A DNA stretch of 64,000 nt, from contig NZ_JAPZVP010000018.1 of assembly GCF_027622875.1 (NCBI RefSeq), positions 55,106-119,105 of the forward strand, read 5' to 3'. The stretch comes from Glycomyces luteolus (GTDB lineage Bacteria; Actinomycetota; Actinomycetes; Mycobacteriales; Micromonosporaceae). This document shows positions 41,810 through 50,417 of the stretch, piece by piece. Within the stretch, counting starts at the first letter, position 1. Each line of letters starts with the position of its first letter. The translations under genes were made by a program, and so were the position numbers. A model generated the notes under the pieces. The model was not told where the DNA came from. It searched no databases and saw only the letters and a program-made list of their open reading frames with translations.

Positions 41810-42292
41810 ATGACCAACGCACGCCACGCCGAACTCGGCGACATCGAAGAGCTCGTCCGCCTCCGCGAGGTCATGTTCTCCAGCTTCGCCGGGCTCAGCA
41901 GTACCGGCGACGACGCCTGGAAGGCCTCGGCAGCGGAGATCCTGCTGCGCCGCATGAGCGAGGACAAGCCGACGATCGGCATCACCGTGATCGACGCCCC
42001 GGACGGCTCCGGCGCTCTCGCCGCGTGTGCCGTCGGCACCATCAGCGAGCGGCTGCCGGGGCCGCACAACCCGACGGCCCGGTACGGGTGAGTCTTCAAC
42101 GTGGTCACCGATCCCCAGTGGAGGAAGCGCGGGTACAGCCGGTCCTGCACGCAGGCGCTCCTCGACTGGTTCGCGGACCAGAACGTGCACGTCCTCGAAC
42201 TGCTCGCCTCGGAGCAGGGCGAGGGCCTGTACAAGGAGCTGGGGTTCACGGTCTCCCCTGAACCGGCGATGCGGTTCAACCGGCTCCGCTGA
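41810..42292 (+). pseudogene. GNAT acetyltransferase gene interrupted by an in-frame TGA
   Basis: A 160-codon frame with an intact GNAT pattern on both sides of a TGA at 42089-42091. Before it, MTNARHAELGDIEELVRLREVMF and AACAVGTISERLPGPHNPTARYG; after it, VFNVVTDPQWRKRGYSRSCTQALLDWF and LYKELGF. Homologues have Trp at this place (RYG-W-VFNVVTDP), so a TGG to TGA change explains it. No frameshift or other damage is visible, so inactivation is recent or the base is a sequencing error. TATGCT ends six bases before ATG 41810. Confidence 0.82.
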
Positions 42293-43447
42293 TCATTCGA
42301 CGACGTTCATGGACGGCAGCCGGAACCAGCCGGAGGCGCCGAGCGCGAGCAGCAGGAGCACGGCGAGCGCGAGGGCGGCGAGTACGAGCACGGGCAGTAC
42401 GAATGCGATGAGCGCGAGGAAGGCCGAGCAGGCCAGGGCGACCAGCCGCGAGGCGGCGATGCGGCCGCTGATGGCGCGGTTGAACACGAGGTTGCCGACC
42501 AGGTAGATGGCGGGGCCGCCGAGGACGGTCGCGATGGTGGCCGCGTCGGCGGTGTCCCAGGGGTGGGCGAGGACGAGTTCGACGCCGACGGCGACGACGA
42601 CCGCGCCGGCGACCATGAGGGCGTGCGCATAGGCGTAGGCGCTGCGCGAGACCTCGGTGGCGGCCTCGACGGCGACGCGCTCGTGCTCGGCGTTCCCGAG
42701 CCTCGCGTCGAAGTAGAGCCGCCAGAGGACGACGATGGTCGCGAAACCGAGGACGGCGGCGGCGACCGTGGAGGCGGTGAGGGCCATGCCGGTGAGCGTG
42801 CCGCCGAGGATCACGATCGACTCGCCAAGGGCCACAATGAACACGAGCCGGTTGCGTTCGGCCAGGTGGTCTTCGCTGAGCGGCCACGTCGACATCGGCG
42901 TCGCGCCGAGGCCCGGCAGCCAGAAGCTCACGCGCGGCCCGAGGTAGTCGAGGACGACTGCGCCGAGCCACACCCACACGCGGGCCGCATCGGGCACGAA
43001 CACCCCGGCGCCCCAGACGACGCCGGCGATCGCGCTCCACGCCAGCAGCTGCGCGTAGTTGCGGGCCATGACCTGCCCGCGCCAGGCCCACACCATGAAC
43101 CCTGCCCTGCTCAGCTGCAGTACCAGGTACGAGACGACGAACAGCCAGGCGCGGTCGCCGTACGCGTCCGGGACGGCGACGGCCATGCCGAGCGAGGCGA
43201 ACATCCACACGGCGAACCAGGCCTGCACGGCGCGGTCGTTCGGGTTGAGCCAGTTGGCGGCCCACGCGGTGTAGTTCCAGCCCCACCACACGGCGGCGAA
43301 CAGCACCGCGAACTCGAACGCGCCCCCGATATCGAGGTGGTGCAGCAGGAAATGCGACAACTGCGTGATCGCGAAGACGTACACCAGGTCGAAGAAAAGC
43401 TCGACCGGACCGACCCCAGTGGCCCCACGCCCCCGCAACACGCTCAC
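42293..43447 (-). CDS. ltrA: Low temperature requirement protein A (LtrA) family membrane protein
   Basis: A 384-residue integral membrane protein of the LtrA family (PF06772). The family start VELFFDLVYVFAITQLSHFL, the GWNYTAWAANWLNPND segment, and SEDHLAERNRLVFIVALGESIVILGG are present, with about ten membrane helices. LtrA was named for growth at low temperature in Listeria; its molecular role is unknown. GTG 43447 overlaps the stop of the small upstream gene (GTGA) and also lies six bases after TAGCAT, so it may be read both by coupling and from its own leaderless mRNA. The stop abuts the broken GNAT gene. Confidence 0.9.
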   Translation of the reverse strand: MSVLRGRGATGVGPVELFFDLVYVFAITQLSHFLLHHLDIGGAFEFAVLFAAVWWGWNYTAWAANWLNPNDRAVQAWFAVWMFASLGMAVAVPDAYGDRAWLFVVSYLVLQLSRAGFMVWAWRGQVMARNYAQLLAWSAIAGVVWGAGVFVPDAARVWVWLGAVVLDYLGPRVSFWLPGLGATPMSTWPLSEDHLAERNRLVFIVALGESIVILGGTLTGMALTASTVAAAVLGFATIVVLWRLYFDARLGNAEHERVAVEAATEVSRSAYAYAHALMVAGAVVVAVGVELVLAHPWDTADAATIATVLGGPAIYLVGNLVFNRAISGRIAASRLVALACSAFLALIAFVLPVLVLAALALAVLLLLALGASGWFRLPSMNVVE

Positions 43448-43695
43448 TGCCCGATGCTATCGCCCTGGGCGCCGGGAGGCGTCTCGTTGGGTGGTTCGTC
43501 CGAGTGCTCGTCCGGCGTCTCGTCCGGCTGCTCGATCGATCGATGATCGCGACCCCTTCGACCGAAGAAGTCCTGCAGCAGCTCCTTGCGGTCTCCTGAG
43601 CTCTGCGGCCACACCGCACGAACGAACCGCACGATCCAGAACATGCCCACGGCGACCAGAACAGCACCCCACGGCGCCGAATCCGGCATGAACAT
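43444..43695 (-). CDS. Small single-pass membrane protein upstream of ltrA
   Basis: An 83-residue protein with one membrane segment at residues 9-29 (GAVLVAVGMFWIVRFVRAVWP) and a very charged, Asp/Glu/Pro-rich tail. ATG 43695 has GGAAGG eight bases upstream. Its TGA overlaps the ltrA start by four bases, which argues that it is a real gene and possibly a partner of LtrA. I do not recognise the family. Confidence 0.55.
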   Translation of the reverse strand: MFMPDSAPWGAVLVAVGMFWIVRFVRAVWPQSSGDRKELLQDFFGRRGRDHRSIEQPDETPDEHSDEPPNETPPGAQGDSIGQ

Positions 43696-43733
43696 AAAAC
43701 AAGCCTTCCGACCTCAAAGAGTCGGCGGGCCAC

Positions 43734-44396
43734 TCAAGCAGCTAGTACGGCGCTCCCCAGCGCGCTACGTTGGCGCCCGCCCCGGTTTGAGTACACGGGA
43801 AGGGCAGGGTTCGGCCCCCGAGGGGCGACCTGCGGGAGTGCATCGATCGGCTCGGGCGCCCAGACAGGTATGTCGCTCCCGGCAGTTCGCTGCTCCAGCA
43901 GCTGGGAAAGCAACAGAATCAGGCGTTCGACAAGAAACCGCAGCGGGCTTACTACCGCGCTGGCTACCGTCTCCGCCAGGGCATCCAGCAGTCGTCTCGC
44001 CGCCGCGAAGAGCACGGTCAAGTTCACGGCTTCGTTCAAGTCTCGGAGGGCTCTTCCAACCAGCAAGCGAGCGGTGAATCCGTCTCTGACCGGCATGACT
44101 GCCGGGAAACTGAATATCCGCCTGAGCTGCGCAAGCATGTGAGTCTTCCCCGACCCGGAATGCGATCCGATCATGGTGGGGCCGAGGGGTTGCCGGATCA
44201 GAGGCGCACGTTGCACCACACGCTGGAGTTCATCTCTTAGCTCATGCCCCGTGAACGCCAGGAGGAACGGAGATTCCGGGAGGCGAGCGCTGGGTGCCTT
44301 TGGCCCCAACCGGTTCCACACCGGGGAGGTCTCGTACCGGCCGATCCGGTGCGGCCAATCGACAGCGGCAGCAGTGGTCTTGAGGAATCTCTCCAC
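43734..44396 (-). CDS. P-loop protein of unknown function, possibly truncated
   Basis: A 220-residue protein with a P-loop in GSHSGSGKTHMLAQL, preceded by a hydrophobic strand as in STAND/AAA-type ATPases. No clear Walker B follows. A hydrophobic stretch (ALAETVASAVVSPLRFLVERLILLLSQLL) comes after, and the C-terminus is Pro/Arg-rich. GTG 44396 has GAGAGG upstream. It stands alone between unrelated genes and may be a fragment of a larger NTPase. Confidence 0.5.
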   Translation of the reverse strand: MERFLKTTAAAVDWPHRIGRYETSPVWNRLGPKAPSARLPESPFLLAFTGHELRDELQRVVQRAPLIRQPLGPTMIGSHSGSGKTHMLAQLRRIFSFPAVMPVRDGFTARLLVGRALRDLNEAVNLTVLFAAARRLLDALAETVASAVVSPLRFLVERLILLLSQLLEQRTAGSDIPVWAPEPIDALPQVAPRGPNPALPVYSNRGGRQRSALGSAVLAA

Positions 44397-44487
44397 CGTG
44401 GCCCCTCTCGCGAGCTTCCTTTCAGGGCAGTCTAGCGGACACCCTGTCGGTGGCTGGCCGTCGCGGGAATGCTGACGGGAACGCCGA

Positions 44488-44517
44488 GGGCCCCAAGCGC
44501 TTTCGCACTTGGGGCCC
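44488..44517 (-). terminator. Terminator after the lyase gene
   Basis: GGGCCCCAAG and CTTGGGGCCC form a perfect 10-bp stem over a ten-base loop, 15 bases beyond the stop of the large minus-strand gene. Confidence 0.75.
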
Positions 44518-44531
44518 AATGTGTCGAGCAG

Positions 44532-47500
44532 TTAGGCCTTGGTCAAGCCGTCGATGGCCGAGGCGAGGGCGTCGGAGGCGGTGTCCACCTCCTCCTGGGT
44601 GGCGCCCTTGTCGCCGTTGACGGTGGTGGCCGCGTCGCGGGCGGCGGTGAAGGCCGCCCAGGAGTCGGCGGTCCAGCCGGCCTCGGTCAGTTCGGCCGCG
44701 TCGTCGAGGTGCACGGCGAGGCCGGACTTGTCGATGACTTGGATGAGGAACTGGAGTTCGGCGACGTTGCAGTAGCCGTTGCCGCCGCTGAGGCGCAGGG
44801 CCCCGTAGTGGACGGGTTCGGTGAGGGCGACGGTGTTCCAGCCGCGGACCGGGGTGCCGGTGCTCGCGAACTTGGTCCAGGTCGCGCCGCCGTCGTTCGA
44901 TCCCTGGATTTCCAGGCCGGTCGCCCGCAGATACGCGCTGTCCCTGGGGAAGTACTTCACGCCGACGACGGTGAACGCGGTGCCGTCAGCGGGGAGCACG
45001 GTGTTGGTGCAGGACTTGGTGGTCGTGTCGGTCCAGGTCCCGGTGTTGCCGTCGAACATGGCCCATCCGTTGGCGGACGCGTCCTTCGTGCCGTCCCAGG
45101 AACCCGTGCTGGCCGCGACCCAGGACTGATCGAAGGCGGCGGGTGCCTCGGTCGCCGCCGGGTCCAACAGGTCCCAGGCGTTGACGAGGCGCTGCGCGAG
45201 CGCCTGCTCGTCGGCGTCCGGTTCGGCCAGTGCCTCGCGGACCGCCGCGACCTCACGGGGGAACAGGAGCTGCGACCCGCGGGTGTAGGTGCTCAGGTCC
45301 ACGGCGTCGGCGCGCTCGAGGAGCGGTTCGACGTCGTACACCGGCTCGCCGAAGAGCCGCAGCTCCGCGATGTAGATCGGCGCGCTGTTCACGACCCGCA
45401 GGTAGCGGTAGCTGCCTTCGTCGGTCGCGTCGAGGTTCTGCCACGACAGCGTCTTGTACGACGCGTCGGCGACGGTCGTCCAGTTGCTGAGGTCGTTCGA
45501 GCCCTGGAGGACCTGGTCGTCCATGCGGCGCACGCCCTCGTTGTCCTGGCGTGCGAGGTAGTCGAAGCGATCCGCGCTGACCTGTGTGCCCGCGCCGAAG
45601 TCCCAGATCAGGTAGTACTTGCCGTCGACGGCCGGCACGTCGCTGAAGGTCGTGTGGTTGCCGTCGAGCATCTTCGCCGAGTGGGTGGCCTTCGCCTCGT
45701 CGGCCGTGCCATCGGCCTTGACCACTGTGGCGTCGGCGAGGTCGATCAGGTTTCGTTCGTCCGACCCGTAGAGGGCGGTGTTGTCGGTTGCGCCGTGGAT
45801 CGTCGCCGCCGTCTCACCGTCCTCAGTGGTGTGATCGACGGCGAGGTCGAGGCGGCCGCCGCCGGTGAGGTCGCCGAGCGTGCCGGTGGCCGTCCACGAC
45901 AGCGAGTCCTCGCTGGTCGCGGCGAGCTCCTGGCCGCCGATGCTCACCGTCGCGTCGCTGATCGGCTTCGCGCTGGTGAAGGTCACCTTGACGTCGTCCC
46001 CCGCGTTCACCCTGCTCGCCAGCGCATCCGGCGAGGAGACGGACACGGCGGTGATGTCCCCGGGGACTTCCGAGCGGTCGCCGAAGACGTGGAACTCGGC
46101 GATCGACCAGATGCCCGGGTAGGCGGGGTCGATCGGCGGGGCCGGATCGTCGATCTGGAGCTTCAGGTAGCGGTACTCCTTGCCGCGGTGCTCGGCGACG
46201 ACGGGGATGTTCTCCATGTCGTTGGTGTCGCCGGTCGGCCGCTCGGTGAGGAGGTCCCAGGTGATGCCGTCGTTGGAGCCGTAGACGTTGGTGCCCTGCG
46301 AGCGCATCGGGAACGAGAAGCGGGCCTGGAGGCCGAACGACTCGGCCGCGACGCGGTACTGGGTGCCGAAGTCGAGCGTCACGAACCCGACGCGCAGGTC
46401 GCCGAAGTGGCTGTGGTTGCCGCCGTCGGCGAGGGCGCGGGCCTGGTCCGCGGTCATGTTGCCGGGCGTGACGGCGTTGCGGTAGTCGAGCGATCCGTCC
46501 GCGATGCGCGGGTTGAGCAGTTCGAGCGCTTCGATCGCGTCGAGCAGTGCTTCGAAGGCGGCGCGGAACTCCTCGTCGGTGCCGTTCTCGGACGCGTCCC
46601 GCGCGGCGGCGAGCGCGGCCTGGTACGGCTCGTTGGAGGCGGTGGTGTAGACCGCGCCTTCATCGGTGCCGTCGGCGACGGCGGTGTCGATCATCTTGGG
46701 CCGGTTCTTGGCCACGAGGAGTTCGAAGGTCCGCGCGGTGACGGCGTCGCCGTCGTCGGCGATGATCTGCACCTTGTGGCTGCCCGGGTCATGGTCGGTC
46801 GGCTTCCACGTGACGGCGCCGGTCTCGGCGTCGAGCTCCGCGCCTTCCGGCAGGCCGGAGGCGGTGTGGGTCGGAGCCCCGCCCGCGTCGGTCGCGCCGA
46901 GTTCGAAGGTCGAGGTAGCGTCGGGCCACAGGTAGTACTTGCCCCGGGCCTGTGCGAAGGCGGGCGGGGTGAGCTGGGTCTGGGCGTTGAACATCAACGC
47001 ATCCATGTCCACAGTGGCGCCGTCGCCCGTGATCCGGTAGAACTGGGTGTTGAGGCCGGTCGCCGGGTAGGTGATGTACCGCCATTCGCCTTGCGTGTCA
47101 GGCAGTTCGATCCTCGCCAGGACGCCCGGTTCGGGCTCGGCCCCGTTGCGGGGGTCGCGCTCCTCCTTGTCGAGCACTTCCATGACGGCGGGCCCGTCAG
47201 TGCGCACGAGGACGCCCAGCTTGCTGTTGCCGGGGTACATCACGCGGCTGACGACGCTGACGGTGCCGTCCGCGTCCGCGGTGGCGCGGGCGAAGGTGCG
47301 GTCGCCTTCGGTGGCGATCTCGGTGCCTTCATCGAGCGGGATGCCGTAGTTGCCGAAGGTGAGGGCGGTGTCCTCCACCGGCCTCGGCTCGGTTCCGGCG
47401 ATCTCGGGCGGGAACGCCACCCAGTACTCGATGCTCTTGTCGCCGGCGGCCCAGAAGTTGTTGACGCCGGTCCCGTAGTTGTAGAGGGGGCCGTCCATGC

Positions 47501-48800
47501 GCTCGTTGAGCAGGGCGACGTTCGGGGCCTCGGCCTCCACGTCCACGCCTTCGACGTACTTGTACTGGTAGTACAGCTCGTTGAGCGCGTTGAACATCCG
47601 GCCGCGGTAGGCCGGGGAGATGACCCCGCCGGTGCCGCGGTCGTCGATGTACTTGGTGGGCTGGCCCATCATGTAGCCGTCGAAGGCGTCGGCGCCCTTG
47701 AGCAGGCGGTTGCCGAGGAAGCCGTAGGCGGTAACCGCGTCGTCGGCGGTGGAGACGGTGCCGTCCTCGGGGTCGACCTTGGTTCCCTGCACGTGGAGGA
47801 AGCGGGCCATCGCGGCGAAGTTGTCGATGTTGCATTCGGCGTGGGCCTGGTCGCGGCCCATTTCGCGGAGCTGCACGAAGTCCTCGCCGTAGGGGTTGGC
47901 GGGGTCGTCGGCTTCGATGAGCGGGATCTGCTGCGCGAGTCCGCCGCTGGTGTAGTTCACGAACTCGGAGTTCACGGTGAACCACTCGACGCCCTTGGCG
48001 TAGGCCTCGGCGTCGTCGGAGTAGATCGCGGTCGCGATGCGGCCGTAAAGCCCGAAGTTGTGCTGGTTCATCCACCGCTCGGGCGAGTAGAGGAACTTCT
48101 CGACAATGGGGTTCGCGAAGTTGCCGAGCAGCTTCTCGTCGTCTTCGGCGCTCCACACCACGTCGTAGCCGTCTTGGGTGCCGGGGGTGTCGTCGGCGGT
48201 CGGCTCGGTGGCGCGGATGATCTCGGCGGCCATGAGGAACTGCGACAGCGGCTTGCCGGTGTGGATGTGCGCGTCGGGGAAGTACACGAAGCCGTCGGGG
48301 TTCATGGCCCCCCACGTGCGCAGGGCCTGGATCGCGTTCTTGCGGTAGACCTCGTTGCCGGTCATGACCCACATGAGGGACTGGGTCAGCGCGCCGAAGG
48401 AGTCGTTGGTCTCGCGGCCGCGCAGGCCCCCGTGGTTGAAGTTCGGGTCGAGGGCGACATCAGGCTGGGCGGCGGACTTGGAGTTGGACGCCCGGTAGGT
48501 CTTGGAGGCGGCGCCGGTCTTGGTCATCGCTTCGAAGTAGGAGGCCCAGGGCTCCTGGCCGGTGCGGACCATCTCCTGCGCGTTGCGGAGGTCGTCGGCT
48601 GAGAGGCCCACGCCGGGGTGGACGAATCCGGCGTCGCTCACGGTCTCGTTGATCTGGACGACGTTCGCGGTGAGGAGGTTGTCGTAGGACGTTTCGGCCT
48701 GTGCCGCAGGCGGAACCGCGGCGACTGCCGTGATCCCTGCGGCGAGCGCAGCGGCGAGCGCCGTGAGGCGCGACCGCTTTCGATGCCCGACATGCGTCAT
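44532..48800 (-). CDS. Secreted multi-domain alginate-lyase-like polysaccharide lyase
   Basis: A 1422-residue secreted enzyme. The signal peptide is about residues 1-36 (cleavage after PPAAQA). An alginate-lyase-like alpha/alpha barrel covers about 60-400 (ALTQSLMWVMTGNEVYRK, FPDAHIHTGKPLSQFLMAAEII, WMNQHNFGLYGRIATAIYSDD, DQAHAECNIDNFAAMARF, with His and Tyr in catalytic-type positions). A beta-sandwich (about 440-590), an Ig-like putative domain (about 600-690) and several discoidin (F5/8 C) domains with GSNDG-type loops follow, ending in a FIVAR-like helical module. ATG 48800 has AAAGGA upstream. The polymer is not certain: uronate-rich plant or algal polysaccharide or a glycosaminoglycan. 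Operators for a LacI-type repressor lie in its promoter. Confidence 0.85.
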   Translation of the reverse strand: MTHVGHRKRSRLTALAAALAAGITAVAAVPPAAQAETSYDNLLTANVVQINETVSDAGFVHPGVGLSADDLRNAQEMVRTGQEPWASYFEAMTKTGAASKTYRASNSKSAAQPDVALDPNFNHGGLRGRETNDSFGALTQSLMWVMTGNEVYRKNAIQALRTWGAMNPDGFVYFPDAHIHTGKPLSQFLMAAEIIRATEPTADDTPGTQDGYDVVWSAEDDEKLLGNFANPIVEKFLYSPERWMNQHNFGLYGRIATAIYSDDAEAYAKGVEWFTVNSEFVNYTSGGLAQQIPLIEADDPANPYGEDFVQLREMGRDQAHAECNIDNFAAMARFLHVQGTKVDPEDGTVSTADDAVTAYGFLGNRLLKGADAFDGYMMGQPTKYIDDRGTGGVISPAYRGRMFNALNELYYQYKYVEGVDVEAEAPNVALLNERMDGPLYNYGTGVNNFWAAGDKSIEYWVAFPPEIAGTEPRPVEDTALTFGNYGIPLDEGTEIATEGDRTFARATADADGTVSVVSRVMYPGNSKLGVLVRTDGPAVMEVLDKEERDPRNGAEPEPGVLARIELPDTQGEWRYITYPATGLNTQFYRITGDGATVDMDALMFNAQTQLTPPAFAQARGKYYLWPDATSTFELGATDAGGAPTHTASGLPEGAELDAETGAVTWKPTDHDPGSHKVQIIADDGDAVTARTFELLVAKNRPKMIDTAVADGTDEGAVYTTASNEPYQAALAAARDASENGTDEEFRAAFEALLDAIEALELLNPRIADGSLDYRNAVTPGNMTADQARALADGGNHSHFGDLRVGFVTLDFGTQYRVAAESFGLQARFSFPMRSQGTNVYGSNDGITWDLLTERPTGDTNDMENIPVVAEHRGKEYRYLKLQIDDPAPPIDPAYPGIWSIAEFHVFGDRSEVPGDITAVSVSSPDALASRVNAGDDVKVTFTSAKPISDATVSIGGQELAATSEDSLSWTATGTLGDLTGGGRLDLAVDHTTEDGETAATIHGATDNTALYGSDERNLIDLADATVVKADGTADEAKATHSAKMLDGNHTTFSDVPAVDGKYYLIWDFGAGTQVSADRFDYLARQDNEGVRRMDDQVLQGSNDLSNWTTVADASYKTLSWQNLDATDEGSYRYLRVVNSAPIYIAELRLFGEPVYDVEPLLERADAVDLSTYTRGSQLLFPREVAAVREALAEPDADEQALAQRLVNAWDLLDPAATEAPAAFDQSWVAASTGSWDGTKDASANGWAMFDGNTGTWTDTTTKSCTNTVLPADGTAFTVVGVKYFPRDSAYLRATGLEIQGSNDGGATWTKFASTGTPVRGWNTVALTEPVHYGALRLSGGNGYCNVAELQFLIQVIDKSGLAVHLDDAAELTEAGWTADSWAAFTAARDAATTVNGDKGATQEEVDTASDALASAIDGLTKA

Positions 48801-48842
48801 TGCAGGCGTCCTTTCAAGGAATCGGAATCCATCTATGCGGAC

Positions 48843-48891
48843 GATAACGCCTGCCAAGTCGAGAAGCAAGGCTCAGATAGATAACGTTCTC
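48843..48891 (-). promoter_or_regulatory. Promoter of the lyase gene with LacI-type operators
   Basis: On the minus strand TTGGCA, a 16-base spacer and TAGATG form a promoter about 45-75 bases before the lyase start. The half-operator GTTATC (48843-48848, inside GCAGGCGTTATC) falls in the spacer. A full dyad GATAACGTTCTC (48880-48891) with central CG lies just upstream of the -35 box. A weaker dyad CGAATCGTTATG is at 48935-48946. Confidence 0.5.
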
Positions 48892-49065
48892 TGCTAGTTT
48901 CGGCAGCCCGCCCGGCGCCGTACCTCCCGGTTACCGAATCGTTATGTTCGCTCGATCACCTTGTCTAGCTGCATGATCATGTCAATCCGTCACCAGGCTG
49001 GCATCGACCGGTGGACATTGGTCGATCCAGAGGTCTCGACAAGATTGGAATCGAGATCTAACTTA

Positions 49066-49077
49066 GAAACCGATATC
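49066..49077. promoter_or_regulatory. LacI-type operator before the dehydrogenase gene
   Basis: GAAACCGATATC, a dyad with central CG, 28 bases upstream of the dehydrogenase GTG. It shares the GAAACC and GATAtC half-site pattern with the sites at 48880, 50126 and 50293. Confidence 0.45.
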
Positions 49078-49104
49078 TACCCGGCGACCCCGAAGGACCC
49101 CCGA

Positions 49105-50112
49105 GTGTCAGAACGACCCCGAGCGCTCTTGGCCATGAGCCCCGAGTTCCTCCCGCAGCTCTTCCCCGAGCCCCTCATGCAGCGACTCGCCGCCGCGCTC
49201 GACTTCGACCCCGAGTTCATCGCCCGGGACTTCTCCGACCCCGCCGCGAAGGCGGCGCTGAACGAGGCCGAGGTCGTCATCTCCAGCTGGGGCGTGCCGA
49301 TGCTGACCGACGAGGCACTGGCCGGGGCGCCGAAGCTCAAGGCGGTGCTGCACGCCGCGGGCACCGTCAAGTGGATGATCGGCAAGGCCGGCTGGGAGCG
49401 CGGCCTGGTCGTCTCGAGCTCGTCGGGCGCGAACGCGCTGCCGGTGGCCGAGTACACGCTCGCCTCGATCCTCTTGGCGGGCAAGGGGATCTTCCAGCTG
49501 CGGGAGGACTTCCGCAAGGAGCGGACCTTCACGCTCGGCTACATCCACCCCGAGGTCGGCAATTTCGGTCGCACGATCGGTATTGTGAGCGCCTCGAAGA
49601 TCGGGCGGCGCGTGCTGGAGCTGCTGCGGCCCTTCGATTTCACGGTGCTGCTGCACGACCCGTACGTGGACGAGGCCGAGGCCGCCGCGCTCGGCGCCGA
49701 ACTGGTGGGGATCGACGAGCTCGTGGCGCGGGCCGACGTGGTCAGCGTCCACGCCCCGGATCTGCCCGAGACCGAGCACCTCATCAATGCCGAGCGCCTG
49801 GCGCTCATGCGGAACGGCACCGTCGTGGTCAACACGTCGCGCGGCCGCCTGGTCGACACCGACGCGCTCACCGATGAACTGCTCAACGGGCGGCTCTCGG
49901 CGGTCATCGACGTGACCCACCCCGAGCCCCTCCCGGCGCACTCGCCGCTCTACGACCTCCCGAACGTCTTCCTCACCCCGCACGTGGCCGGCTCCCACGG
50001 CAACGAGCTGTCCCGGATGGGGCTGTTCATGGTCGAGGAGGCCGAGCGGTACGTGGCGGGCGAACCGCTGCTGCACCGCGTGGACCCCGAGACACTCGGG
50101 AGGCAGGCCTGA
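49105..50112 (+). CDS. D-2-hydroxyacid dehydrogenase
   Basis: A 335-residue NAD(P)-dependent dehydrogenase of the D-isomer hydroxyacid family. The Rossmann loop is changed to IGIVSASKIGRRVLELL (GxSxxG in place of GxGxxG). The catalytic Arg, Glu and His are in VVNTSRGRLVDTDAL, DVTHPEPLP and LTPHVAGSHGNEL. GTG 49105 has AAGGA eight bases upstream; longer frames have no ribosome site. It lies between the lyase and the ABC importer and shares their operator type, so it probably handles an uronate- or keto-sugar-derived acid. Confidence 0.87.
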   Translation: MSERPRALLAMSPEFLPQLFPEPLMQRLAAALDFDPEFIARDFSDPAAKAALNEAEVVISSWGVPMLTDEALAGAPKLKAVLHAAGTVKWMIGKAGWERGLVVSSSSGANALPVAEYTLASILLAGKGIFQLREDFRKERTFTLGYIHPEVGNFGRTIGIVSASKIGRRVLELLRPFDFTVLLHDPYVDEAEAAALGAELVGIDELVARADVVSVHAPDLPETEHLINAERLALMRNGTVVVNTSRGRLVDTDALTDELLNGRLSAVIDVTHPEPLPAHSPLYDLPNVFLTPHVAGSHGNELSRMGLFMVEEAERYVAGEPLLHRVDPETLGRQA

Positions 50113-50125
50113 ATCGATCAGTATA

Positions 50126-50137
50126 GAAACCGTTATC
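50126..50137. promoter_or_regulatory. LacI-type operator after the dehydrogenase gene
   Basis: GAAACCGTTATC, dyad with central CG, 14 bases after the dehydrogenase stop and 280 bases before the importer operon. It could act from a distance by looping with the site at 50293. Confidence 0.45.
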
Positions 50138-50270
50138 CGTCCGTTGCGCGGCCAATGTGAGTGGCATCAGCAGCCACAGAAATTCGCATCGGTTTTGTAA
50201 CAAGCTGCAGATTCATTGCAGTACAACCGAACACAACTCGCCGAGATCCGAGATTTCGAAACACGAATCA

Positions 50271-50304
50271 TTGACTGATTTCCATGCCTAGTGATACCGT
50301 TATC
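50271..50304 (+). promoter_or_regulatory. Promoter and operator of the ABC importer operon
   Basis: TTGACT at 50271-50276 is followed, about 17 bases on, by the dyad GATACCGTTATC (50293-50304, central CG), which covers the -10 region. A repressor bound there would block the operon. The rest of the 305-bp gap (50113-50417) shows no gene. Confidence 0.5.
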
Positions 50305-50417
50305 TCCCCGGCGACCTGGCCCGGCACCCGGCAGGCAACCACCACGGTCGTCGCCATAACCTTCACAACAACCTCATCCCTCACCCCTGTATCAACGTTG
50401 ATCTAAGGAGGCCCCTC

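Noticed and set aside
44469..48602. 1377-codon plus-strand frame across the lyase gene
   Set aside because: Shadow of the lyase; Gly/Val/Arg-rich without domains, and the minus strand has signal peptide and domain motifs.
48961..49104. Longer N-terminus for the hydroxyacid dehydrogenase
   Set aside because: It would cover an operator at 49066 and has no ribosome site; GTG 49105 has AAGGA at proper distance.
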